From Chamaecyparis obtusa (Eukaryota; Streptophyta; Pinopsida; Cupressales; Cupressaceae): a stretch of DNA of 64,000 nucleotides. Both the position numbers and the translations under genes were made by a program. The stretch covers positions 250,501-314,500 of the forward strand of contig BSBK01008427.1 of assembly GCA_027943335.1 (NCBI GenBank). Reading direction: 5' to 3'. Positions 45,974 through 55,891 of this stretch are shown one piece after another (position 1 is the stretch's first letter; each line of letters begins with the position of its first letter). The notes below the pieces were generated by a model. That model searched no databases. It was not told where the DNA came from and saw nothing but the letters and a program-made list of their open reading frames with translations.

Positions 45974-48109
45974 ATATCCATTTTTGAGCTTTTAGAATTA
46001 TCTCCTAAGCACAAGCACGTCCTCGAGGATGCTTTGTGAGCAGCCAATGTCCCTAATAACTTAGATATCGACCAATTCCAAAACATGGTCAACCATTTGG
46101 CTAGCCCTCATTTCCTCACCTTCTCAGAAGAAGATGACAAATCCATTAGTCACCCACATAATTTGGCCTTACACATCGAGGTCATGATTCATAAAACCCG
46201 TGTTAGGCGTGTACTGATAGATGGGGGTGTGGGGCTCAATATTTGTACCCTGAGTTTGCTGCTAACTCTAGGGTATTTCGAGAACGTTATTGACACAAAG
46301 AAAAGAATCACAATCAAAGCATATGACGAAGCAGAAAGAAGTTCTAAGGGATTGGCTATTTTGCCTATTCGCATTGGTCCTGTAGAAAAAGATACATTAT
46401 TCCAAATTGTTGATGTTGGACCTCTAGCCTACAACATTTTGCTAGGTAGGCCATGGATTCATGAAATGCAGGCAGTCCCATCGACATATCACCAGTGTGT
46501 TAAGTTTCCCCATAACGGTGTAGAAATTTGCATCCCTGGAGACAGTGCTCTATCAGTTAATAACATTTTTGCGGGATTACATGTACCTTTGAATAGAGAA
46601 GTTGATAGTCCTAGTAGTTCACTTGAACAATGCAAACATAAATTCAAGACCATGGACCTTGGGATGGGAGATTATAAGATTGATTCTTTTACAAAAATGC
46701 CAATCTCTCCTAGGTCTTATGGGAGACCCTCCCCAAATGTAAAGCCCTCTTCATCAGCAATGACGTTATTTGGGAAATTTGTTGAGTCTTCGGTCCCCAT
46801 CCAAGAAGAGAAAGAGGAAGTTGCTGTAAGGGACTGGATATATTGCGAGGAGAAATACAAACATAATGAGAATTTTGCTCCTTCACCTGAAACTTATGGG
46901 AAAGGGTATACACTGGTTAAAAATATGGGATATCCAGGATTTGGTCCCCTTAGTCATAGGCTGGACGCTAAAGTTGAGCCTCTTGATCATGCTCTTTTTG
47001 GACGAAAGAGTAAGTCCACGGTCGGCTTAGGTTTTGAGAATAAGAAGAAGAAAGGTATCCCTGTCCCAGCTACGACGGACAGTGACAGTGATGCAGATTA
47101 TACGCCTGATCTTTCCAACCAACAAGATGTGTCTGATGATTGGGTGCCCTCAACGAATCTCCTTTGGGGAGCTTCCATAGATTTCATGCTTAATAGTCCT
47201 ACTATCCCAGCTGCGATGGATAGTGATTGTGTGACTTCTAGATCGACAAAGGAAAATGTTACTGTCCTAGCTGCGACGGATAGTACCAGCACTAGCACTA
47301 GAGAGGGGGAAACCCTTCCTAACCTTGAGGCTTCTACATCACGAGGCCTAAATGATAACTCAGAGACAGACTCCCATGAATATGAATGGGATTCGCTTTC
47401 AGACACAACAATTGATCTAGACGTGGATATTATCCATGCCTATAGTACCCAACCCGATGCGACTAACGATCCTAGTGTCAGACTAGAGGATTGCCCTCCT
47501 CAAATCACTTTAGTAGACAACACTTCGTTTGATAGGATGAGCCCCAATTTAGGTATCTTAGGAGATGACTTGATGAACTCCGATTATATGGTCACCAGAG
47601 ATGACATCTTTCACATAAACAACATTGAACCAGTCATTGACCTACCCCTTGTTCACTTTGACCTAATTGACTGGTCTCAGTGCCATCAAGAGCCTACATT
47701 CCTCACCTTTCAGAATGATTACGAAATTGCCTGCTATCTGAATGCTCTTGAACCCGTGGCTTCTTCCACTAGTGAACCAACAACCAACATGACAGAGCCT
47801 GATATTAAGTACCTCAGTCTCAAAATAAAAGAAAAAAAGAAAAATAGGTCTGATGGCGAAAACCACTTTGTGGCGGTGTCAGAACCAAAAATAGTAAAAA
47901 GAAATGACGCATCCAAGGGTGAAAACCTCTTTGAGGCACCTAAGGATGGGGTACTTAATAAGCTGCCGAGTTATTTCCAGGATAGATCATCAGTATTGAT
48001 TGAGCCAACAAAGCCAATCAATTTAAACACAGAAGAAAATCCTCAGATAGTCCATCTTGCTCAGTCTTTATCAGATGAAGAGACCAAGGCATATGTACAG
48101 TTTTTATAG
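45974..48109 (+). pseudogene. Tat protease, G-patch-like segment and linker (element B)
   Basis: After TGA at 46037 the frame is open for 674 codons to TAG at 48107. The protease reads VLIDGGVGLNICTLS with aspartate at 46220, RITIKAYDEAERSSKGLAIL and [14 protein letters not shown]. The G-patch-like segment lies at 46900-47045 (LVKNMGYPGFGPL, then TVGLGFENKKKK). The following 1 kb is acidic and serine/threonine-rich. It contains threefold repeats of PAATDS-like units (TTDSDSD, MDSDC, ATDSTS at 47075-47285) and two hairpin copies in the final 260 bases. Confidence 0.85.
47855..47940 (+). ncRNA. Two covarying GGYG-AAAA hairpins in the B linker
   Basis: 47855-47877: GGCG, AAAA, CCAC-TTT-GTGG, then CGGT, where the outer stem is weak. 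47918-47940: GGTG, AAAA, CCTC-TTT-GAGG, CACC, perfect in both stems. The encoded peptide GENHFVAVSEP and GENLFEAPKDG is thus under a possible double constraint. Confidence 0.6.
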
Positions 48110-50056
48110 ATAAAGAAAATTAATTTTGCATGGACCTACTCAGACATGCCAGGGCTTGACATGAATCTCATAATGCATCACTTATCTATAGCTCCAGGAG
48201 TCAAGCCAGTAAAACAGAGATTAAGAAAAATGCATCCACATATAGCTCTACTTATCAAAGGAGAATTAGAAAAACTTTTGAGAGCTGGATTTATTAGAGC
48301 CATCGATTATGCAGAATGGATCTCAAACATAGTATCGGTCTCCAAACATGATGGGTCCATTCGTGTCTGCACAGATTTTAGAGATCTAAACAAAGCCTGC
48401 CCAAAGGATGATTTTCCACTTCCAAACATTGACATGATAGTGGACATGACGGCGGGCTATGACATATATTCCCTAATGGATGGTTTCTCGGGGTATAATC
48501 AAATCAAAATAGCTCCTGAAGACCAAGAGAAAATAGCATTCACATGTGCATGGGGAACCTACTGCTGGAACGTCATGACGACTATCTTTCATGATATGAT
48601 GCACAAAAATATGGAAGATTATGTGGATGATACCCTGGCAAAATCAAGAAAAAGGGACACACACCTCAATGATCTGGAAGTAATTCTAGATCGTATGGAA
48701 CAATTTCAACTCAGATTGAATCCAAAGAAGTGCGCATTTGGCGTCACCTCAGGCAAACTTTTAGGATTCATAATATCAGCAAAAGGTATCAAGGTTGACC
48801 CCGAAAAGGTCCAAGCAATCCTAGATATGCCACCTCCTCGAAATATCAGCCAAATGAGAAGTCTTCAGGGACGTCTTCAATCTATTAGGAAGTTTATTTC
48901 TCAGCTTGCAGATAGAGCGCAACCCTTCAACAAGACATTGCATAAGGGTGCTTCTTGTGTTTGGAATGAGGATTGTCAAAAAAGCCTAGATCAGATCAAA
49001 CAATACTTGGCTAATCCTCCGATCTTAATGCCTCCTATTCCAGGGAACCCATTGATCTTATATATTTCAGCTACAGACACTTCTCTAGGGGCATTATTGG
49101 CTCAAACAGATGATACTGGGAAAGAATGGGCCATCTACTATATCAGCCGTACTCTAGTCTCTTATGAGATTAATTACAATAATATTGAGAAGTCTTGTCT
49201 CGCGGTGGTGTTTGCTTCTCAAAAGTTGTGCCACTACATGCTTGCTCATACCATACACTTGGTTGCCAAAATTGATCCCCTTAAATACTTGCTTGGTAAG
49301 GCTGCCCTGACGGGTAGACTTGCTAAATGGATGATGGTCCTCACTGAATTTGACATAGAGTACGTTGAAAGGAAGGCAATAAAAGGGCAAGCTATTGCTG
49401 ACCAATTAGTTGATTTTCCAATCCAAGATAGTATGCCAGTCCAAGTGGAATTCCCAGATGAACACATCTTATATACCACTACTCGCACTTGGACAATGTT
49501 CTTTGATGGCTCCCGCATGCAAAATGGATCAGGTGCTGGAGTGTTATTTGTTTCTCCACATGGGTACAACATTTCGAAGTCTTACAAATTATTATTCCCA
49601 TGTACCAATAATATTGCAGAATATGAAGCCTTAACTAATGGCTTGAGAATGGCTATAGAATGGAATATCACAGAATTACATGTCTTTGGGGATTCTCAGT
49701 TAATCATCAACCAAGTCAATGAAGAGTATCAAACCAAGGATGACAAATTGATACCCTATAAAAAGATGGTTGATTCTTTGAGATGCTATTTCACCTTTGT
49801 GACGTTCCAACAAATCCCTAGGATAGAGAACAAAGCTGCAGACGCCATGGCTACATTAGCTTCACTTCTTCAGTTGGAGGCACATGAATCCAGATTTGAA
49901 TTCCTGGTGGAAGAGCTACACCATCCCATCTTTGACTCATCTGAAAGCCGTGTCATTTGTACCATTATCACACATGAGTCTTCTCGATATGGTGCAATCT
50001 ATTCATATCTTCGTGATGGCATCATCCCTGACACATTCACCCCCTCCAAACGCTGA
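48110..50056 (+). pseudogene. Tat RT, RNase H and second RNase H (element B)
   Basis: RT motifs: AEWISNIVSVSKHDGSIRVC, TDFRDLNKACPKDDFPLPNI, DGFSGYNQIKIAPEDQEK, and YVDD at 48620-48631. Between WNVM and TTIFHD, 45 bases present in D are missing (junction after 48577), removing the conserved PFxLKNA segment. RNase H 1: ISATDTSLGALLAQTDD and NIEKSCLAVVFASQKL. RNase H 2 at 49489-49870: FFDGS, AEYEAL, FGDSQLII and NKAADAMATLAS, all four acidic positions kept. TGA at 50054 ends the frame. Confidence 0.9.
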
Positions 50057-51241
50057 AACCTCATCCGTAATGCCTCTCGCCACACCCTCATCTCTGGTGA
50101 CTTATATAGGAGGGGTTTAGATGGGACGCTCCTTAGGTGCTTGGAAAAGGAGGAATCCAACCAAGCGTTAGCTGACATCCACGAGGGCATTTGTGGTGGA
50201 CATTCTAATGGTCTTGCCATGGCCTGAAGGTTGCTTAGGGCGGGATATTATTGGCCCACAATGCAGATGGACGCAGTCACCTTTGCTAAGTCATGTGAAA
50301 AATGTCAGAAACACGGCAACCTGATTCATGCTCCGGGTAGGGAGCTGATTCCTTCTGTTTCTCATTGGCCATTTCAGCGCTGGCCCTTTGATCTGGTTGG
50401 GCAGATTCATCCCAACTCATCAGGTGGACACAAGTTCATTATTACTGCCACTGACTACTTCACAAAATGGGTGGAGGCTATACCACTTTCTGTTGCTTCA
50501 GGAAGGACCATTTCTTTGTTCATCTTGAATCATATCATTTGCCGATTTGGAGTGCCTTCTGAGATCATTACTGACAATGGAGGTCAATTTAAGAATAAGG
50601 ACCTAAAGCACCTATGCAAAAAGTTTAAAATCAAGCAACATTGGTCCTCTATCTACTTTCCACAGGGAAACAGACAGGCAGAAGCTTCTAACAAAACCAT
50701 TCTTAAGATTCTTCATAGAACAGTACACAAGAATGGTAGGGATTGGCACTTCCAAATCAATCCAGCACTATGGGCTTACCGAACAAGCATTCGCACACCT
50801 ATAGGAGCCACTCCTTTCTCTCTCACCTATGGCGCTGAAGCAATATTGCCTTTAGAAGTCGAGATACCATCCCTTAGAGTCTCACTCAAAGGTTTGATTA
50901 CAGATGAGGATTACCGCGCCATGAGGTTGCAAGAACTAGAACTTCTAGATGAGAAGCGTAAGGCTTCCTTTGATCATATGAGAGTGTATCAGAAGCGTAT
51001 GTCCAAGACATTCAACAAGAAGGTTCGCCCTAGAGAATTTCAAATAGGTGATCTTGTTTTACGAGAAAACCCTAAGAACCAACAAAACAGAGAGCAAAAG
51101 GGCAAGTTTGAACCTAACTGGCTTGGACCATATGTCATCACAGCTGCTTTTGGTACTGGTGCGTATTTACTGTCAGATCCTGATGGAGAACAGCTCCCTG
51201 ATCCCATCAACATTGTGCACCTTAGGAAGTTCTATCCTTGA
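50057..51241 (+). pseudogene. Tat integrase (element B)
   Basis: The H-H-C-C zinc region spans about 50165-50320 (IHEGICGGHSN and CEKCQKHGN) and contains TGA at 50225. Catalytic DD35E is complete: aspartates at 50390 and 50573 and glutamate at 50681, with 35 residues between the last two. QGNRQAEASN has arginine where relatives have glycine. The tail has KGKFEPNWLGPYVITAAFGT and ends INIVHLRKFYP, TGA at 51239. It is the real end of the polyprotein. Confidence 0.9.
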
Positions 51242-51413
51242 TGCCCGTTCTGTCTGGGGGCATCCTTTGTATATATCTTATTGATCCTGAAAAAAAACTC
51301 CAAAAAATTTGATATATGATGCTGAAAAAATCCTAAAAAGCATAAAAAGTCCTGAAAAAAATATAAAAAAATCAAAATATTCAAAAAAAAAAAGAAAAAA
51401 GAAAAAGTGCCTT

Positions 51414-51512
51414 GGTGAAAACCTAGCAATAGGCGCCTTGGTAGCAAAAATCCAAAAAAAAATGAAAATGATAAAAAAGAATCCAAGTGGTGAAAACCTG
51501 GAAACAGGCGCT
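51414..51512 (+). ncRNA. Two covarying GGTG-AAAA hairpins, 3' UTR of B
   Basis: 51414-51437: GGTG, AAAA, CCT-AGCAAT-AGG, CGCC. 51489-51512: GGTG, AAAA, CCTG-GAAA-CAGG, CGCT. The second has a GNRA-type loop. The last base of its outer stem is changed. Confidence 0.65.
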
Positions 51513-51687
51513 ACTTGAGGCCTTTGCACCCCTATTTGTTAGCATGCGTCCTCGACACTTAACCACTTTCCATCATGCCTTCACCTTATTTGACATGGTC
51601 TGGAATTGGTCTTTCTCTTTGTCTAGGGGGCATAACTGTTAGCATTGGTCCTTTAGGTGCGTTTGTCTCTTGGGGCACTTCACAATA

Positions 51688-51756
51688 GGTGTTTTTTAAC
51701 ACCACCCCAAACAGTGTTTTTCAACACTACCCTTGCGTCGAGTGTTTCTTAACACT
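51688..51756 (+). ncRNA. Three tandem mini-hairpins
   Basis: GGTGTT-TTTT-AACACC (51688-51703), AGTGTT-TTTC-AACACT (51713-51728) and AGTGTT-TCTT-AACACT (51741-51756). Each has six perfect pairs and a four-base pyrimidine loop. The first hairpin differs from the others by a matched change of its outer pair. Confidence 0.7.
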
Positions 51757-52870
51757 TATCAGATGTCTTACCCAATAGTCTAAAGTATGATGTGATATTT
51801 CTCATTAGCAGATATGATACTCAGAGTTTGACTCTATGACCAACACACACGCACTTAAACAATCAACTCGCTGGCAATATGATGACTTTATTTTTCTTTG
51901 TGTGCTGTCTATGAGGATTTCTTTGATGAGTGGTCTCTCCTTGAGAAGTTTTCAATGATGCATAGCTAGAAGACTGAGGGTATGAGAACATGTTTTCTTT
52001 CTTTATGTACTTGTGGGTATATTTTGTCGGTCCTAACTGTCATGAGCATTTATGTTGGTCCTACTTGACCCTATGGATTGACAAAGTATTATCCTTGACT
52101 GTTTTGCGAGTGCATGCTTTTAGCTATCCTGACTTTCATGTGTCTTGATACAAGCATAATCTCGCCATATCAAAACTTAGGTGATCTCACTGCATTAGTC
52201 ATCTTGACCTCCATGTCTTTGATGCCTAGGTGAGATTCTCACATTTCTATGTGATAAAGATCATATTCATATCCACATAGTTATGCTAGTGTGCATTGTA
52301 TGATCTTACGACGCTACCAATAACGCTCGATGATGATAATTAGATGTCTATAAGCGTTGTGACCTTGCAAGTCAATCACGTTCATAGTAGCTTGCATTTT
52401 TAGGTTCATGATCGTCTAGTCTTGCATTTCTTGCACTTGGAGAGAGCTCTCCTTTTCATCTTACGTGGACCTGTCAGTCGACTGCGCTCACCTTTTCTTC
52501 TTCTCGATCATGTCTTTCACTCCTTGTTCTTTTCATCTCGAACCTGTTTCTGTTCATCACAAGGGGTTAATCACATCATCATATCTATATCAAAAACTGT
52601 CATTTTCAAGAAACATAAGTCTATATCATACATATGAGAATTAAACATACATCTATGAGAGAGAACATACATAAGCACATACATAAGCATTTTTGAGCAA
52701 AATGACAAGACAATATACATAAACTGATACATCCATCACAAGTGAGACAAATACACATGATATATCGAACATCTAGTAATCTCATAAATCAATATAAAAT
52801 GTCATGATATCCAATATGAGATCCCAAAATTTGGATCAACAGTCTCAAAATATGTCCAAACATCTAAGAC

Positions 52871-53308
52871 CTAACCCAAAGACTCGCTACCACCCTCGTG
52901 AGGAGCTCGTGGTGGTGGAGGAGGCATAGCTCTCCTATCAAGTGCCACATCTGATACCCCTGCCCGCTGAGAGTATGATGGTGCTCTCTCACCCTCTAGG
53001 ACAGCCTGCAGATATAACCCATGATAATAGGTAGCTCTCGCTGACTCCCATCGGAGCTCCAGTGCCTCGGCCTGTGCCATCGCCTCACGGCGTGCTATCT
53101 CTGCTCTGAGATCAGCTATCTGCTGATCCCGCTCTACCCTCAAATCCAGGAGCTGCTGATCTCTCACAGCTATAGTGGTTCGCAGTTGCTGTATCTCTGC
53201 CTCCTGAGCCTGTATCTGGGCTCTCAGATCCTCTCCCCCCGCAGGCTGCTCCTGCTGTACCTCTGCCTGCCGGCGAGCTAGTCTCGCCTCCTCCTTAGGT
53301 GTAGCCAA
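52871..53308 (-). pseudogene. PMD gene, C-terminal coiled-coil part (element B)
   Basis: On the minus strand the reading from 53308 (LATPKEEARLARRQAE) continues in a long heptad-like helix (QIQAQEAEIQQLRTTIAVRD, then repeated DLRVERDQQIADLRAEIARR). It ends with a proline-rich tail and TAG at 52871-52873. It is in another frame than the PMD exon 3, and TAG at 53312-53314 precedes it. It probably belongs to the same protein, joined before an indel arose in the purine repeat at 53340-53470. The alternative is a further intron. Confidence 0.65.
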
Positions 53309-53337
53309 TCTCTATCCCCGTGACCATTTTCGGCCAC

Positions 53338-54351
53338 CTAATCTTGACCCCTCTCCTCTCTCCATCCTCCTCCCTCTCCCCCTCCTGCCATCTCCTCCGT
53401 CCCCTCCCTCCTCTCCTCCTCCCCTTCATCCCCTCCGTCTCCTCTGTCTCCTCCGTCTCCTCCCGGCGCTGGCATCTGTGCATCTGGTACTGTAAATCGA
53501 GGGAATGGTACCCTCCACCACTCTGCTCTGTAGGCTCCATCAGCCCCTACGTCTGCCACATTTGGGAAATAATCCCAAGGCTCGCCCCTGATAGCTGCTG
53601 TCTCTGCGACAGCCTGCTGATAATCTAACATGGGTAGCCACCCATGTCCCTCCTCATCCCTGGCTCTGGCATAAGTGGTAGTCTTTGTTGAGACTTGCTA
53701 CTACCTCCCAAACTGCCGCCACACCCGAGTGATGCAGAATCTCTCTACGATCTCCGCATATCGACCTACCAGTGGCCGACTGCACAGCATATAGCTCAAC
53801 TCATCTGTGGCATCCCCCCAAACCTCAACCTCCCTGTACGGCCTCCATGTGAATGAGGCTATCTCATCCAGAATCTTTCTGTAGTACGTCACATCCCCAG
53901 AATGAGCATGTGATATAAACCCGATGTACCTGTAAATGAAGGGGTACCTCCTCTCCCTCAGCTGAACCCTAGGGCGCACCACAGCAATGTGCTCCCATGC
54001 CCATACCTATGCTAGGATGGCACCACATGCCCATGTCCGACCGTCCCTGTAGACGATCTCGTGTAGCTCATGATACATCTCTACCAGGATCGCAGGCCCC
54101 CATGCCATCCGTCGAGGCCTGCCTACCAAGTCTACCAGTAACCTGCCCCATCCGAGTGGGAATCCCTTCTGACTGCGATCAGTCATCAGGATCTGTGAAA
54201 TGATAAATGCCACAATGCATGGCACCAGATAATCTCTGCCAAAATCATCAAGCAGTCGCTCCCAGCTGACATGCCTGTCCAGGATAGTCACATCCTGAAA
54301 CATCTCCTGAATCAATCGACGCCCCTCAGTGACATCCTGATCATAGTATAC
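53338..54351 (-). pseudogene. PMD gene exon 3 (element B, antisense)
   Basis: The exon begins after the acceptor TTGTCACAG at 54352 and reads VYYDQDVTEGRRLIQEMFQD. It continues with WERLLDDFGRDYLVPCIVAF, WGPAILVEMYHELHEIVY, VWAWEHIAVVRPRVQLRERR and WRPYREVEVWGDATDELSYM, a pattern known from plant mobile domain (PMD, aminotransferase-like) proteins. It ends in a Gly/Asp-rich run. TAG codons at 54007 and at 53698-53703 (two in a row) interrupt a frame that is otherwise open for 337 codons to the TAG at 53338. PMD proteins occur in plant transposons and in the host genes MAIN and MAIL1; their molecular role is not settled. Confidence 0.85.
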
Positions 54352-54439
54352 CTGTGACAACACATAAATCATGTTAGTTTTCATCTTTTGGAAACATTAC
54401 ATTTTAGATGACTAGATCTTAAAACATGATGATACTTAC

Positions 54440-54712
54440 AGGCTCTCCGTGGCATGGAACTCGGAGGATCCTATAGACATCCTCCAGTGTGATGGATGCC
54501 TTGCCTGTAGGAAGGTGGAAGGTGTTGTGCTCGCTGTGCCATCTCTCGGCCAGCGCAGTCAACAACCCATGGTCTGCTCGGATATACAGATACCGCAACA
54601 GATACCGAAATCCCATCGCCCTGAGGTCGGCATTGCTCGGATCATCCAGATCTCGGACACACCGTAATCCTGTCACCTTCGGCGATCTGATGATGAGCGC
54701 CGGAAAAACCTC
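54440..54712 (-). pseudogene. PMD gene exon 2 (element B, antisense)
   Basis: The exon is 273 bases, 91 codons, phase 0 at both ends, between the acceptor TTGGCTTGCAG and the donor GTAAGTATC. It encodes DLDDPSNADLRAMGFRYLLR, LLTALAERWHSEHNTFHLPT and ASITLEDVYRILRVPCHGEP. These are the most typical PMD motifs (LxxALxERW...THTFHLP...TITLxDV). No stop or frameshift inside. Intron 2 is 88 bases (54352-54439). Confidence 0.88.
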
Positions 54713-55170
54713 CTGCAAGCCAAAACCAAGCCCGTTGTTAGCACATATTATGATGGATGTCCAAAAACTCAGTATAAAACATCTTAAAAATGTAACATTG
54801 TCTAGACCCATGTCATTTTTGCTCAAAAATGCGTTAAATATCAAATTTTTCAATTGGGCGATATTATTTTTTGGTGAAGTATCGTGCGATACTTCTCCCT
54901 ATAATGGGGTGATAAACCTTGTACCGTGCGATACTTCACCCAGTATCGTGCGATACTTCGTCCAGTATCATGCGATACTGGTGTCTAAGGTGGCGCGATA
55001 CTTTTGAGGCACGCGAAGTATCGCGCGATACTTCTCCCTAAAGCGCGCGATACTTATAAAGTATCGCGCGATATTTCACCTAAGAAAAAAATTTTGAAAT
55101 TTAAAATTTGAAAAAATGTGCTATTAAATGCTAGAAATGACCAAAAAGCTTAAGTTTTTCGAAAACATAC
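54713..55170 (-). other. Intron 1 of the PMD gene, with palindrome array
   Basis: The intron is 458 bases with donor GTATGT (55170 down) and acceptor TTGCAG (54713). Almost half of it is the palindrome cluster of 54857-55080. The remainder is AT-rich. Both splice sites keep the frame between exon 1 and exon 2. Confidence 0.75.
54857..55080 (-). repeat. Palindrome cluster B3 inside the PMD intron (TCGCGCGA type)
   Basis: About twelve words of the type seen in clusters B1 and B2. The clearest is a perfect 20-base palindrome, GAAGTATCGCGCGATACTTC, at 55015-55034. Another, with one changed central base, is GAAGTATCGTGCGATACTTC at 54876-54895. Exact TCGCGCGA also at 55064-55071. Confidence 0.85.
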
Positions 55171-55257
55171 CGGGGCAGGATAGTGTGGTGGCCGGCTATG
55201 CAACCGGGCGCGCTCGAATCGATGCCTGTGGACGGGAACTCCTGCTTGCTGAGCCAT
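55171..55257 (-). CDS. PMD gene exon 1 (element B, antisense)
   Basis: Start ATG at 55257, 29 codons (MAQQAGVPVHRHRFERARLH, then a SRPPHYPAP end), finishing exactly at the donor CCCCG|GTATGTT. A short basic N-terminus before the first intron is common in PMD proteins of transposons. A TATA box lies about 75 bases upstream. This exon has no defect of its own, but the gene as a whole is broken in exon 3. Confidence 0.75.
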
Positions 55258-55330
55258 TTTCTCTCTTTAAAGCTCTGAAATTCTCAAATCGCTAAAAGAC
55301 AAATGATTTTTAAAAATGACATTTTGACCC

Positions 55331-55340
55331 GTTTTATAGC
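55331..55340 (-). promoter_or_regulatory. TATA box of the antisense PMD gene
   Basis: The minus strand reads GCTATAAAAC, ending 73 bases upstream of the ATG. With the usual 25-35 base spacing, transcription would start near 55305, giving a 5' UTR of about 50 bases. It supports a promoter separate from the LTR. Confidence 0.6.
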
Positions 55341-55891
55341 ATTTTGACTTTTTGACCTAATTTTCAAAACACCTCAGAATTGTGCAAAAATTGCACCCCT
55401 AGCTAATTTCGACGTCCTGGATCTATTTTTGGACTCAAAATTGAAATCCGAGGTCATCTTGATAGTCAAAATCATATTTCAAAATCTTCCCCCCTTCTGC
55501 GCAGTTGGCTGATCTTTTGAGGCCTAATCTTTTAATCTTTGCTGGGGCATCGTCATTCCTTCCTTTTCATGTCTCTCAAATTTTTTAGTCTTTCATCCAC
55601 TCTATTTCTAGTCTTCTATTTTTATTCTTCTACTTCCTCACTGGGGCATGTTTCATTGCCTAATGGTTAACCTATTTGACCCTTTGCCTTCGATTGTGAT
55701 TCATTGTGATTTGATCAAATCTTTATCAATTCGCTGTTCTCCTCTCTATGATTTCGATTTCGATTTCGAGGGGGCAGTATTTATGGGATTCTCATCCCTA
55801 CTTCTCTTGATTTTCTTGATTCAGACATCTTTTGTGAGCTTTTGCTCAAAATTTGAGATTCTTATCTCCCATTTTCAGACATCGATTATTG

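Larger units (their letters stand above)
51242..52870 (+). other. Region between gag-pol and the PMD gene of B
   Basis: It contains an A-rich tract (51290-51405), two hairpins of the covarying family, three small tandem hairpins (51688-51756) and a GGGGGCATAAC tract at 51627. From 51780 to 52870 I see nothing that I can name. This part would be the 3' UTR of both the gag-pol RNA and, read the other way, the PMD RNA. Confidence 0.65.

Noticed and set aside
53295..53628. Open frames on both strands in the GGAGAC-rich region (81 and 102 codons)
   Set aside because: Low-complexity purine/pyrimidine repeats stay open in several frames. Only the frame linked to PMD exon 3 has family sequence.
54007..54009. 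Intron border at ATAG|GTATGG instead of a stop in PMD exon 3
   Set aside because: The same frame continues directly with the expected PMD motif VWAWEHI, so a single nonsense change is simpler than a third intron.
54489..55007. 172-codon plus-strand frame over PMD exon 2 and intron
   Set aside because: Antisense shadow of exon 2; the minus strand has the PMD motifs and correct splice sites.
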